Notes: generated by a model from the sequence alone, not told the origin. 10,974 nucleotides of DNA from MGOM01 sp035455265 (GCA_035455265.1 DATIFK010000069.1:1-10974); one strand, 5' to 3'; shown: positions 1 to 7,320, counted from the first letter of the stretch. Program-made: numbers and translations.

Positions 1-1598
1 GCCAGGCCTTCAACCTGGTGCTGGCCGGCGGCGACGTCCTCCCCGGTTTGCTTCGCCTGGCCCTATACATCCTGATCAGCCAGGTCGTGCGCGGGGTGCT
101 CCAGCTCGGGCGCAATTTCGGCGCCGAGATCATCGGCCAGCGATTGGAGCGCGACATCCGCTCCGAGCTGTACGTCAGCCTGCTCGGCAAGAGCATGACC
201 TTCCACAATCTCCAACCCGTCGGCGACACGATGGCCCGGGCCACCAACGATGTGCGCGAAATCAACCTGATGTTCAACCCGGGCTTCAACCTGGTCATCG
301 GCTCGGCCAACTTTCTGATCATGCCGCTGCTGATCGCGCCGAGCTTCCACCCGGCTCTGATCCTGACTCCGGCCGTCTTCCTGATCGCCTACGCCCTGGC
401 CCTGTGGCAATACCTGACCGAGCTGCGCCCGGTCACGGAGGCCGAACGGTCGGCCTTCGGCCGGATGAACGCCCACCTGGCGGAGGCCCTGGACGGCATT
501 GAGGTCGTCAAGGGATCCTCCCAGGAGGACAGCGAGGTCGAGCGCTTCAGCTCCAACGCGCGCGCCTTTCGAGACGCCTTCGTGCGCCAGGGCCGAGTCG
601 AAGCCCGTTTCGTGCCCTTGCTCCTGCTCGGCCTGGCCACCGCCGCAGCCTTCCTGCACGGCGTGCTGCTCTTCCGGCAGGGCGCCATCAATCTGGGCCA
701 GGTCATCGCTTACGTCGGGATGATCAACCTCTTCGGGTTCCCCACGTTCGTATCGCTGTTCGCCTATTCGCAGGTGTCGCTGGGGATCGCCTCGGCGCGA
801 CGCATCCTCGACCTGATTCAGCGACAGACCGAGCTCGACCACAACCCGTCCGGGCACGCCGGCCGGATGCGCGGTGAGATCGAGTTCCGCGGGGCGTCGT
901 TCGAGTATCCGGGGCGAGGCCGGGTGCTGCACGAGGTCAGTTTTCGCGTGTCCCCCGGACAGACCGTGGCGGTGGTGGGCCAGACCGGCACCGGCAAGAC
1001 GACGCTCGCCAAGTTGATCAACCGCACCTACGACGTCCAGTCGGGGGCGGTGCTCGTCGACGACGTCGACGTACGCAACTGGAATCTCGACGCCCTGCGC
1101 GAGCAGATCTCGATCATCGAGCAGGACGTCTTCCTCTTCTCCCGCTCGATCGCCGACAACATCGCTTTCGGCCGACCCGGCGCGACGCGCAACGAGATCG
1201 AGGCCGCCGCCCGCGCCGCCCAGGCCGACGAGTTCATCCGAGGCTTCAGTGAAGGCTACGAGACGCTGGTCGGCGAACGCGGCGTGACCCTCTCCGGAGG
1301 TCAGCGGCAGCGCCTGGCCCTGGCCCGCGCCTTCCTGACCGACCCTCGCATCCTGATCCTCGACGACTCGACCAGCTCGATCGACAGCGCCACCGAGGAT
1401 CAGATCCAGCAGGCCATCTTCCAGGCGGCGCGTGGGCGGACGACGGTCATCATCACCCATCGCCTGTCCCAGATCCGTTGGGCCGACACCATCCTCGTTC
1501 TGCGTCAGGGCCGAGTGGCCGCCCGCGGCTCGCACGACGAATTGATGCGCACCGCGCCGGCTTACCGGCGCATCTTCGAGCGCTACGAGGGCGGCTGA
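1..1598 (+). CDS. ABC exporter half-transporter, degenerate-site subunit (5' partial)
   Basis: Membrane-embedded half of an ABC exporter: a type-1 transmembrane domain followed by a nucleotide-binding domain. The reading frame is open from nt 3, so the true start and first helix lie upstream of the window. Counting from the codon at nt 18, hydrophobic segments lie near residues 11-30, 93-115, 117-137, 199-220 and 228-250. The ATPase domain follows: A-loop Tyr297, Walker A GQTGTGKTT 321-329, Q-loop Gln369, canonical signature LSGGQ 425-429, Walker B ILILDD 445-450, switch His481. The residue after the Walker-B Asp is Asp450, not the usual catalytic Glu. In known heterodimeric exporters (TM287/288, BmrC/BmrD, LmrC/LmrD) this marks the subunit that supplies Walker A/B to the non-hydrolysing site. 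The next gene starts 2 nt after this stop, so the two are almost certainly co-transcribed partners. Substrate (lipid, drug or peptide) cannot be read from sequence. Confidence 0.95.
   Translation, partial: QAFNLVLAGGDVLPGLLRLALYILISQVVRGVLQLGRNFGAEIIGQRLERDIRSELYVSLLGKSMTFHNLQPVGDTMARATNDVREINLMFNPGFNLVIGSANFLIMPLLIAPSFHPALILTPAVFLIAYALALWQYLTELRPVTEAERSAFGRMNAHLAEALDGIEVVKGSSQEDSEVERFSSNARAFRDAFVRQGRVEARFVPLLLLGLATAAAFLHGVLLFRQGAINLGQVIAYVGMINLFGFPTFVSLFAYSQVSLGIASARRILDLIQRQTELDHNPSGHAGRMRGEIEFRGASFEYPGRGRVLHEVSFRVSPGQTVAVVGQTGTGKTTLAKLINRTYDVQSGAVLVDDVDVRNWNLDALREQISIIEQDVFLFSRSIADNIAFGRPGATRNEIEAAARAAQADEFIRGFSEGYETLVGERGVTLSGGQRQRLALARAFLTDPRILILDDSTSSIDSATEDQIQQAIFQAARGRTTVIITHRLSQIRWADTILVLRQGRVAARGSHDELMRTAPAYRRIFERYEGG
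1587..1591 (+). promoter_or_regulatory. Ribosome binding site for the second ABC gene
   Basis: GAGGG lies 9 nt before the ATG at 1601 and inside the last codons of the upstream gene. It supports ATG 1601 over the in-frame upstream codons back to 1478, which would overlap the first gene by about 120 nt and add a basic stretch unlike ABC exporters. Confidence 0.6.
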
Positions 1599-1600
1599 CG

Positions 1601-3409
1601 ATGGGCTTCTTCACCGGCCTCGATGCCGAGAGCTACGACCGCACCTACGGGGATGTGAACCTGACGCGCCGGATGTGGGCCTACTTCCGGTCGCAGTCGC
1701 CCCGCCTGTTCCTCGTCAGCGTGATGATCGTGATCGTATCGCTGGCGGGCGCCGCCACTCCGATCCTGGTGTCGCGCGGCGTGGATGCCATGGCTCGCCA
1801 GGGCGCCGCCGATGGATCGCTCGGACTGGCGGCGGCTCTGTTCGGCTTGGGTGTCGTCATCTGGGGTGCCAACTGGGTGCGGCGGATCTACTCCGCCCGG
1901 GCCGTGGGCGACGTCATGCTGCGTCTGCGCCAGGATGCCTTCGCCGCCGCCGCCGGCCACGACCTGGCGTTCTTCAGCGAGCACGCCTCCGGCCGCATCG
2001 TCAGCCGAATCACCTCGGACACCAACGAGTTCGCCCAGGTCGTCGTGCTGGTGACCGATCTGATCAACCAGTTCCTGGAGGCGATCTTCCTGCTCGTCGT
2101 GCTGGCCAGCATCGAGATCCGCCTCGTGCCGTGGCTCATCGGGTTCTTGCCGCTGCCGTTCCTCATCGCTCTGAGCTTCCGCCGGCTGGCTCGCCGCGTC
2201 ACGCGCGAGGGCTTCCGCGCCATGGCCAACGTCAATGCCCTGATCAAGGAGGCCGTGACCGGGATCGGGGTGGCGAAGAACTTCCGCCAAGAAGCGGCGA
2301 TCTACAACGAGTTCACCGTGGTCAACCGAATGTCCTACCGCATCAACCTGCGGCGCGGCTTCGTGCTGGCTTCCGTCTTCCCCACCCTCAACGCCCTGGG
2401 AGGCGTCGGTACGGCGCTGCTGGTCTACGTCGGAGGCCTGACCGTCGTCCAGGGGTTGATCACCGTCGGCGCATGGTACCTATTCATCAGCAGTCTTGAC
2501 TACTTCTGGTTCCCCGTGCTGAACCTGTCGGCCTTCTGGAGTCAGGTCCAGGGCGGGCTCTCGGCGGCGGAACGCGTCTTCGCCCTCATCGACGCCCAGT
2601 CCACCGTGGTTCAGGTCGACCAACAGCCGGTGCCGAGGCTGCGGGGCGAAATCGCCTTCGATCATCTCCAGTTCCACTACCTTCCCAGCGAGCCCGTCCT
2701 GGAAGACCTCTCGCTCCTCATCGCCGCCGGCGAAGACCTGGCGCTGGTGGGCCATACCGGGGCCGGCAAGTCGACCATCGCCAAACTCATCTCGCGCTTC
2801 TACGAGTTCCAGGGCGGCGCCTTGCGCGTCGACGGCCGCGACGTGCGCACGTTCGACCTTCAGGCCTATCGCCGCCAGCTGGGAATCGTCCCGCAGGTGC
2901 CGTTCCTGTTCTCGGGAACGGTCTACGACAACATCCGCTACGCACGCCCGGAGGCCAAGGATCCCGAGATCGAATCCCTGGCGCGCCGCATCGGCGAGGG
3001 GGAGTGGCTGGAGGCCTTGCCGAACGGGCTGGCCAGCGAGGTCGGCGAGCGCGGCGGACAGCTGTCGATGGGGCAGCGCCAGCTCGTGTCCCTGATGCGC
3101 GTGCTCGTCCAGCGCCCGGCGATCTTCATCCTCGACGAAGCCACCGCCAACATCGATCCGTTCACCGAGTTCCAGATTCAAGAGGCGCTGCGGTTGATCC
3201 TGGAAGAATCGACCTCGATCCTGATCGCCCACCGCCTGTCAACGGTGAGGGCGGCCGACCGCATCATCGTGCTGCGCCAGGGCAAGATCATCGAGGAAGG
3301 GGATCACAACGCCCTGATGGCGCGCCGCGGCCACTACGCTGAGCTGTACCAGACCTACTTCCGCCATCAGTCGCTGGAGTACGTCGAATCAGCCCGACGA
3401 CTGGCCTGA
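1601..3409 (+). CDS. ABC exporter half-transporter, catalytic-site subunit
   Basis: Complete 602-residue half-transporter, a normal length for this family. Hydrophobic segments lie near residues 36-57, 74-91, 147-170, 176-194, 255-283 and 286-305, followed by the ATPase domain: A-loop Tyr360, Walker A GHTGAGKST 384-392, Q-loop Gln432, Walker B FILDE 509-513 with catalytic Glu513, D-loop about 516-520, switch His544. The signature motif reads LSMGQ (488-492) instead of LSGGQ. This fits the upstream subunit, which has a normal signature but lacks the Walker-B Glu. In a heterodimer, Glu513 would pair with the partner's LSGGQ to form the hydrolysing site, and LSMGQ would complete the degenerate site. 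The start ATG is 2 nt after the upstream stop, with GAGGG 9 nt before it. The gene ends convergently, 57 nt from the kinase stop, with no obvious U-tailed hairpin between them. Substrate unknown. Confidence 0.96.
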   Translation: MGFFTGLDAESYDRTYGDVNLTRRMWAYFRSQSPRLFLVSVMIVIVSLAGAATPILVSRGVDAMARQGAADGSLGLAAALFGLGVVIWGANWVRRIYSARAVGDVMLRLRQDAFAAAAGHDLAFFSEHASGRIVSRITSDTNEFAQVVVLVTDLINQFLEAIFLLVVLASIEIRLVPWLIGFLPLPFLIALSFRRLARRVTREGFRAMANVNALIKEAVTGIGVAKNFRQEAAIYNEFTVVNRMSYRINLRRGFVLASVFPTLNALGGVGTALLVYVGGLTVVQGLITVGAWYLFISSLDYFWFPVLNLSAFWSQVQGGLSAAERVFALIDAQSTVVQVDQQPVPRLRGEIAFDHLQFHYLPSEPVLEDLSLLIAAGEDLALVGHTGAGKSTIAKLISRFYEFQGGALRVDGRDVRTFDLQAYRRQLGIVPQVPFLFSGTVYDNIRYARPEAKDPEIESLARRIGEGEWLEALPNGLASEVGERGGQLSMGQRQLVSLMRVLVQRPAIFILDEATANIDPFTEFQIQEALRLILEESTSILIAHRLSTVRAADRIIVLRQGKIIEEGDHNALMARRGHYAELYQTYFRHQSLEYVESARRLA

Positions 3410-3466
3410 CCCACGGCCTGGTCGGCTGGTCGCGCGGGATGGCCAGGTCGTCTGTCCCACGGGCTG

Positions 3467-5338
3467 TCAGCAGCCGGCGTCGATCGAAACCGAGGCGGAT
3501 CCGTCGAAACTGGATCCCCAGAATTCAAACTCGACCGTCCGATTGGCACCCACGGGCACCGTCTTGCTTGTGGCCGAGGAGACCGTAGGGCCGGCGCTGT
3601 TTCCGCTCCAGAACGGCCCCTCGAACCTCCAGTGGATGTAGCGCAGGTGGTCGGATCCCGTCCAGGTGATCGAGACGTGCGAGACCAGAACCGGCAGGTC
3701 GCCGTTGTTGGTGACGCGCACCGACACCGTCTCGTCGGATGTCGACGGGTTTCCCTCACGCCAGCTGCATTGCTGCGCGCCCGTTGTGGGGGTCTTGGTG
3801 GCGGTCAGAGCCACGGTGGGAGCAGGCGTGTCGCTCGCGGGCACCGCTGTGGCCGAGGGAGCGAGCAACGTGTCCGTCGGCGCCGCCGCGGTGTCCGTCG
3901 GTGATGCCGACGTGGCGGAGGGCGCCAGCGGGGTCGTCGTCGCCCCGGACGATGTCGCCGTCCGCGAAGGCGTCCGCGAAGGCGTTCGCGTCCGCGTCGG
4001 CGTAGGCGAAGGCGTCTTGGGCGTCACCGTCTTTGTGGCGGTCGGCAGGCTGGTAGCCAACATCCGTGTCGCCGTCTGGTTTCCGGGGGCCGTCTCGCTG
4101 GTCAAGCTCATCCCCGTAACATCCCCTGGCGGCGTCAATGTCGCCTGCAGAGTCTGTAAGACGGCTGCGGCGACGGCTGTTTCCAACTCCCCGGGCGCGA
4201 GAGCGGTACCTTTGGCCGGGGCATAGGCCGTCAGAGCAGCATCGATCGTCGCCTGCACATCGACCGTCGGCTCTTGCGGGGCACCGTAGGATGGAGCCGC
4301 GGCGTTGGCCTGCCAGAATCGCTCGGGAGAGAAGAGGGCGATGGCGCCGCCCGTGATGGCGCAGGCCAGCAGAAGAAGCAGGGTGGCGAGCACCACGGCG
4401 CGGTCGTAGCGGCGTGGGCGGGCGCGCGGCCGGACATTCTGGTACTTCTCGTACAGCAGCCGGGTGTGCTCGCGGTCCGGACCTCGAGCTGCCCCGATCT
4501 TGGGCGGCGCATCGAGCGCCACCTTCAATGCGCCTTGGAAGGCCGAGTTCAGGTCTTCGATGCTGTCGTAGCGTAAGGCCGGATCCTTCGCCAGCGCCCG
4601 GATCAAGACCAGTTCCACCGTTTCGGGGAGATTCGGATTGACGCTGCGTGGGAGCGGCAGGGGAACGCTCACGTGCTTCATGGCGACGGCCATGGGGGTC
4701 TCGCCCTCGAAGGGGAGTTGGCCCGTCGCCATTTGGAACAGCAGGATGGCGAAGGAATACTGGTCGGACCGGGCGTCGGTCGGAAGGCCGCGGACCTGCT
4801 CGGGGGACATGTAAGCCGGTGTGCCGATCAGGGCTGAGCCCGTCAGGTTCTGAGAGGCGTCTTGAGGTCGGGCGAAGCTGAAGTCCGAAAGGAACGCATC
4901 GCCTTGCTCATCCAGCAGCACGTTCGACGGCTTCACATCGCGATGGACGACACCATTGCGGTGAGCAAAGGCCAACGCGGAAGCCAGCTGGTCTACGATG
5001 CGGGCGCCGTGGCGGACATCGATCGGCTCTTTGCGGAGCCGCTCGTGCAGAGTCCCGGCGGAGAAGTACGGCATGACGATGAACGCCAGACCGTCGACTT
5101 CGCCGTAGTCGAGGATCGGGACGATGTTCGGGTGCTGCAAGTGGAGCAGGAGTCTGATCTCGCGTTCGAAGCGCGCGTGAAACTGTTCGTCGGTCGCCAG
5201 ATGGGGGGACAGGATCTTGAGGGCGACGAAGCGCTTGCCGGTCACGTCGGCGGCGCGGAAAACGCTCGACATGCCTCCGTGGCCGACTTGCTCGAGGATC
5301 CGATAGTGACTGATCGTCCGGCCAATCAGGCCTTCCAC
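3467..5338 (-). CDS. Transmembrane Ser/Thr protein kinase (Pkn2 type)
   Basis: A 623-residue receptor-like kinase. From the GTG start: glycine loop GHGGMSSV 19-26, ATP-binding Lys41, helix-C Glu60, catalytic loop HRDVKPSN 132-139 (Asp134, Lys136, Asn139), metal motif DFS 152-154, activation-segment end GTPAYMSPEQ 172-181, one transmembrane helix about 314-336, a Thr/Pro/Ser-rich linker about 429-523, and a C-terminal beta-rich domain about 524-623 bounded by two Cys (524 and the last residue, 623) that could form a disulfide. Topology should be kinase inside, linker and beta domain outside. The catalytic residues are intact, so it is probably active, but the DFG glycine is Ser (codon AGC, one transition from GGC). 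The GTG start is chosen for its upstream GGAGG and because the kinase fold begins about 12 residues later; the frame stays open to 5461. No PASTA repeats. Ligand and substrates unknown. Transcribed away from the lipoprotein gene. Confidence 0.93.
   Translation of the reverse strand: MEGLIGRTISHYRILEQVGHGGMSSVFRAADVTGKRFVALKILSPHLATDEQFHARFEREIRLLLHLQHPNIVPILDYGEVDGLAFIVMPYFSAGTLHERLRKEPIDVRHGARIVDQLASALAFAHRNGVVHRDVKPSNVLLDEQGDAFLSDFSFARPQDASQNLTGSALIGTPAYMSPEQVRGLPTDARSDQYSFAILLFQMATGQLPFEGETPMAVAMKHVSVPLPLPRSVNPNLPETVELVLIRALAKDPALRYDSIEDLNSAFQGALKVALDAPPKIGAARGPDREHTRLLYEKYQNVRPRARPRRYDRAVVLATLLLLLACAITGGAIALFSPERFWQANAAAPSYGAPQEPTVDVQATIDAALTAYAPAKGTALAPGELETAVAAAVLQTLQATLTPPGDVTGMSLTSETAPGNQTATRMLATSLPTATKTVTPKTPSPTPTRTRTPSRTPSRTATSSGATTTPLAPSATSASPTDTAAAPTDTLLAPSATAVPASDTPAPTVALTATKTPTTGAQQCSWREGNPSTSDETVSVRVTNNGDLPVLVSHVSITWTGSDHLRYIHWRFEGPFWSGNSAGPTVSSATSKTVPVGANRTVEFEFWGSSFDGSASVSIDAGC
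3960..4016 (-). repeat. 12-bp tandem repeat in the kinase linker
   Basis: On the plus strand GTCCGCGAAGGC occurs twice in perfect tandem (3960-3971, 3972-3983), followed by about two and a half decayed copies to 4016. It encodes the Arg-Thr-Pro-Ser-type repeats of the extracellular linker (TRTRTPSRTPSRT). The repeat is in frame (4 codons), so copy-number change would only lengthen or shorten the linker. Confidence 0.75.
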
Positions 5339-5344
5339 CAGTAG

Positions 5345-5349
5345 CCTCC
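5345..5349 (-). promoter_or_regulatory. Ribosome binding site setting the kinase GTG start
   Basis: On the minus strand GGAGG lies 6 nt before the GTG at 5338-5336. This is the best ribosome binding site among the possible starts of the kinase frame and is the main reason for choosing the 623-residue form. Confidence 0.7.
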
Positions 5350-5386
5350 AGGCCGACGCGGAACGTCCGCTACCTTCGTAGCGCCC

Positions 5387-5411
5387 GCGAATCGATCCTG
5401 CCTCGATTCGC
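5387..5411. repeat. Perfect 9-bp inverted repeat upstream of the kinase
   Basis: GCGAATCGA (5387-5395) and TCGATTCGC (5403-5411) are perfect reverse complements around a 7-nt spacer. The element lies 49 nt upstream of the kinase GTG and just downstream of the possible -10 box on that strand. It could be a dimeric repressor operator or a leader hairpin. There is no T-tract on either side, so a simple terminator is unlikely. Confidence 0.7.
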
Positions 5412-5417
5412 AGACCC

Positions 5418-5426
5418 AGGATAGCA
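5418..5426 (-). promoter_or_regulatory. Possible extended -10 promoter for the kinase
   Basis: Reading the minus strand, TGCTATCCT has the TGn plus TATNNT form of an extended -10 box (4 of 6 matches to TATAAT). No good -35 is seen 17 nt upstream. Transcription would start near 5411, at the edge of the 9-bp inverted repeat. The box is adjacent to one GCAGGATC copy. Confidence 0.3.
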
Positions 5427-5474
5427 GGATCAGAAGGGCTTGGTGCTTGCGGTCCCCTCACAGATAGCAGGATC
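5420..5474. repeat. 12-bp direct repeat GATAGCAGGATC
   Basis: GATAGCAGGATC occurs perfectly at 5420-5431 and 5463-5474, start points 43 bp apart. The core GCAGGATC also appears inverted at 5394-5401, inside the 9-bp inverted repeat. Such spacing on one DNA face is compatible with regulator binding sites upstream of the kinase, but no regulator is identified. Confidence 0.65.
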
Positions 5475-5579
5475 GGCTAGGGCCACCGTTGGCTGTAGGG
5501 GCAGAAATCGACCCCGCAGATGCCGGTGGTCGGGGGCCTGCCTGCCTGGACTTCGGCCGGATCACCGCCCACGGAAGGT

Positions 5580-5585
5580 TACAAT
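5580..5585 (+). promoter_or_regulatory. -10-like box for the lipoprotein operon
   Basis: TACAAT matches TATAAT at 5 of 6 positions within GTTACAAT, similar to the GTTATAAT upstream of uvrA. No -35 is recognisable 15-19 nt upstream. If used, the leader would be about 120 nt and would include the 7-bp repeat array. Confidence 0.35.
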
Positions 5586-5654
5586 CGCAAGGTTCCCTGA
5601 TGAGGCCGTCGTCCATTCCAGGTCGTCACTGTAAGCCAGGGCATGGCGGCGGCT

Positions 5655-5690
5655 CTGACCTGAGAACTGACAACTGATGGCTGATGACTC
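5655..5690 (+). repeat. 7-bp tandem repeat array (CTGAYNA type)
   Basis: After a partial unit (CTGAC, 5655-5659), four units are in exact 7-nt register: CTGAGAA 5660, CTGACAA 5667, CTGATGG 5674 and CTGATGA 5681. The unit CTGATGG contains the ATG at 5677, which is in frame with the lipoprotein gene. The same unit family recurs at 7394-7421 and, in another variant, at 10605-10653. Confidence 0.75.
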
Positions 5691-5715
5691 GTTCTTGGGG
5701 CCTGCAAAGTTCCCC

Positions 5716-6354
5716 GTGAGCCAGGTCCGCGTCCAAGCTTCGCTCATTCTCGCGGCCGCGCTCGCATCGGGTTGCGCCGGGAGGGCTGCGCGCGCCCCGG
5801 CGGCGACCGCTCCGGCCTCGCCTTCCTCGACCGCCGCGGTAGACCGAACGGAGGTCCCCGTCGAGACGCATGTCGGCGCGACCCTCGAGGGCCCAGATGG
5901 CGCGACGCCTCAGCTCCCCACTGGAACGTCGACCCCGCCGGCGATCGACTTCACCACGCCGGTCCTTTCGTCGCCGGTCTTCTACTCAGGCCCGGCCAGC
6001 TGCGGCCCGACCGCCGTGACCTTCGACATCACAACCTATGTCCCCGGAGCCCAGGGCATGCTCATCGCCTACCGCTTGTGGGACGTCGCCCGCGATCTGC
6101 CGACGGCCTGGACCATCGAGACCATGGAGCCCGTCGGGCAAGGCGCCTTCCGCCGCGGGATGGATGCCGGCCGGGACATCAAGGGCCTCGATGATGTCGA
6201 ACGCGGCTGGATGGAATATCAGTTCATCGCCACCGGCGCCGACGGCCAGCCTCTCGGCCGCACCCGGGTCTATGGCGATCTGGCCTTCGCGCGTTGCGGC
6301 GCGGGCCTGCCGCCGCTGCGTCTCATCACCCCCACGCCCATCGTCCCTCGCTAG
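5716..6354 (+). CDS. Predicted lipoprotein with a beta-sandwich-like domain
   Basis: A 212-residue predicted surface lipoprotein of unknown function. From the GTG start, residues 1-19 form a short signal peptide with an Arg near the N-terminus, a Leu/Ala-rich core and a lipobox ASGC (17-20), so Cys20 would be lipidated. An Ala/Pro/Thr-rich low-complexity tether follows to about residue 84. Residues about 85-197 look like an Ig or FN3-like beta domain, with Cys96 and Cys194 near its ends as a possible disulfide. The tail is Thr/Pro-rich. An in-frame ATG at 5677 would add 13 residues with two acidic ones before the signal core and lies inside the 7-bp repeat, so I prefer GTG 5716; neither start has a strong ribosome binding site. 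The next gene begins 15 nt downstream, suggesting an operon. Confidence 0.7.
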   Translation: MSQVRVQASLILAAALASGCAGRAARAPAATAPASPSSTAAVDRTEVPVETHVGATLEGPDGATPQLPTGTSTPPAIDFTTPVLSSPVFYSGPASCGPTAVTFDITTYVPGAQGMLIAYRLWDVARDLPTAWTIETMEPVGQGAFRRGMDAGRDIKGLDDVERGWMEYQFIATGADGQPLGRTRVYGDLAFARCGAGLPPLRLITPTPIVPR

Positions 6355-6357
6355 ATC

Positions 6358-6362
6358 GGGAG
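6358..6362 (+). promoter_or_regulatory. Ribosome binding site of the phosphatase-fold gene
   Basis: GGGAG lies 7 nt before the ATG at 6370. It falls inside a short dyad (CGGGA-G-TCCCG, 6357-6367) that could form a weak 4-bp hairpin masking the site. Confidence 0.6.
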
Positions 6363-6369
6363 TCCCGGT

Positions 6370-7320
6370 ATGCCGATCTTCCCCAAACCCAAGTTCGAAT
6401 TCGAATACGATGTCGAAGCCGAGCGAGCGCGCCTGAGGGCGCACCGCAAGAAGCGCGGCATCCCCCGCCGCACCAAGGACCGACTGCTTGTCGCCACGTG
6501 GAACATCGCCAATCTGGGAGCTCAACAGCGGCGCTCCCAAGATCGCGCCCTTCTGGCCGAAGTCATCGCCTGGTTCGACCTGGTGGCCGTCCAGGAAGTG
6601 CGCGAGAACTTCGGCGAGTTGTTCGACATCCACCAGATGCTGCCGAAGACCTACCGCGTCCTCATGTCCGACGCGGCCGGCAACAACGAGCGCATGGCGT
6701 TCCTTTTCGACGGACGCAAGATGGATCCCCTTGAGGAGATCGGTGAGATCGCCCTGCCGCCGTCCGAGTACGACTCGATCCGGCTCAAGGACAACCCCCT
6801 GCATTTCGACGGATTCGACCGCACGCCCTACCTGGCGGCCTTCTCCTTCGGCGAGACGTCCTTCGTGTTTGTCAACGTCCACCTGTTCTACGGTACCGCC
6901 AAGAAGGCATCGGTCAACCGTCGACAGCTGGAGACCTACGCCGTCGCCAAGTGGTCGGCGCGCCGGCAGAAGAGTCCCTTCTCCTTCACCCGCGAGCTCG
7001 TGACCCTGGGGGACTTCAACATGCCCAAGAGCGAACCCGGGGACGCCATCTTCGATGCCCTGACGCGGCTGGGGCTGGAGGTGCCCCTCCACTCGACCCA
7101 GATCGCCTCCAGCATCGCCAGCGACGCCAACTACGACCAGGTCGCCTTCCTCCCCGGCACAACCAAGCGCACCTTCACCGGCTCGAAGGGTGTCTTCGAT
7201 TTCGACACGGTCGTCTTCCCCGAGCTGTGGCAGGGCGGCGCCAATCGAAAGAACTTCCTGGCCTATCTGCGCTACTACCTGTCGGACCACCGCCCGATGT
7301 GGGTTCAGCTTCAGGCGTGA
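6370..7320 (+). CDS. Endonuclease/exonuclease/phosphatase (DNase I-like) family protein
   Basis: 316 residues with the DNase I-like fold, which hydrolyses phosphodiester or phosphomonoester bonds using a divalent metal. The full catalytic set is visible: WNIANLG with Asn46, QEV with metal-binding Glu77, NVH with His171, LGDFN with Asp215 and Asn217, and SDHRP with Asp306 and general-base His307. YDQVAF (255-260) and GVFDFD (274-279) are further conserved-looking blocks. No signal peptide: the N-terminus is charged, with a basic stretch at about 19-38, so it is probably cytoplasmic despite following a lipoprotein gene. GGGAG 7 nt upstream supports the ATG. The substrate cannot be told from sequence; the family includes DNases, AP endonucleases and inositol or sphingolipid phosphodiesterases. 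It has no recognisable AP-endonuclease signature, so I give no gene symbol. Confidence 0.9.
   Translation: MPIFPKPKFEFEYDVEAERARLRAHRKKRGIPRRTKDRLLVATWNIANLGAQQRRSQDRALLAEVIAWFDLVAVQEVRENFGELFDIHQMLPKTYRVLMSDAAGNNERMAFLFDGRKMDPLEEIGEIALPPSEYDSIRLKDNPLHFDGFDRTPYLAAFSFGETSFVFVNVHLFYGTAKKASVNRRQLETYAVAKWSARRQKSPFSFTRELVTLGDFNMPKSEPGDAIFDALTRLGLEVPLHSTQIASSIASDANYDQVAFLPGTTKRTFTGSKGVFDFDTVVFPELWQGGANRKNFLAYLRYYLSDHRPMWVQLQA

Larger units (their letters stand above)
5339..5715. other. Divergent intergenic region between kinase and lipoprotein genes
   Basis: 377 nt without a convincing gene. The short reading frames here have no recognisable protein character. From left to right it holds the kinase ribosome binding site, a perfect 9-bp inverted repeat (5387-5411), three copies of GCAGGATC in either orientation (5394-5401, 5424-5431, 5467-5474), a possible minus-strand extended -10 (5418-5426), a plus-strand -10-like box (5580-5585) and a 7-bp repeat array (5655-5690). 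It is the only place where control of the kinase and of the lipoprotein operon could be shared. Confidence 0.7.

Noticed and set aside
63..1535. Long antisense open frame over the first ABC gene
   Set aside because: It lies entirely opposite a strongly supported ABC gene, has a composition typical of GC-rich shadow frames and shows no recognisable domain.
1478..1600. Upstream-extended start for the second ABC gene
   Set aside because: Would overlap the first gene by 121 nt with a basic N-terminus; ATG 1601 has a good ribosome binding site.
3410..3466. Bidirectional terminator between the convergent ABC and kinase genes
   Set aside because: Only short complementary stretches such as CTGGCC/GGCCAG far apart; no compact stem and no T-tract.
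5339..5461. Extended N-terminus of the kinase from 5461
   Set aside because: The extra 41 residues have no domain, run through the inverted repeat and direct repeat, and GTG 5338 has GGAGG at ideal spacing.
5655..5690. CRISPR-like or phage attachment site
   Set aside because: Units are only 7 nt with no spacers, and no integrase, cas gene or tRNA lies nearby.
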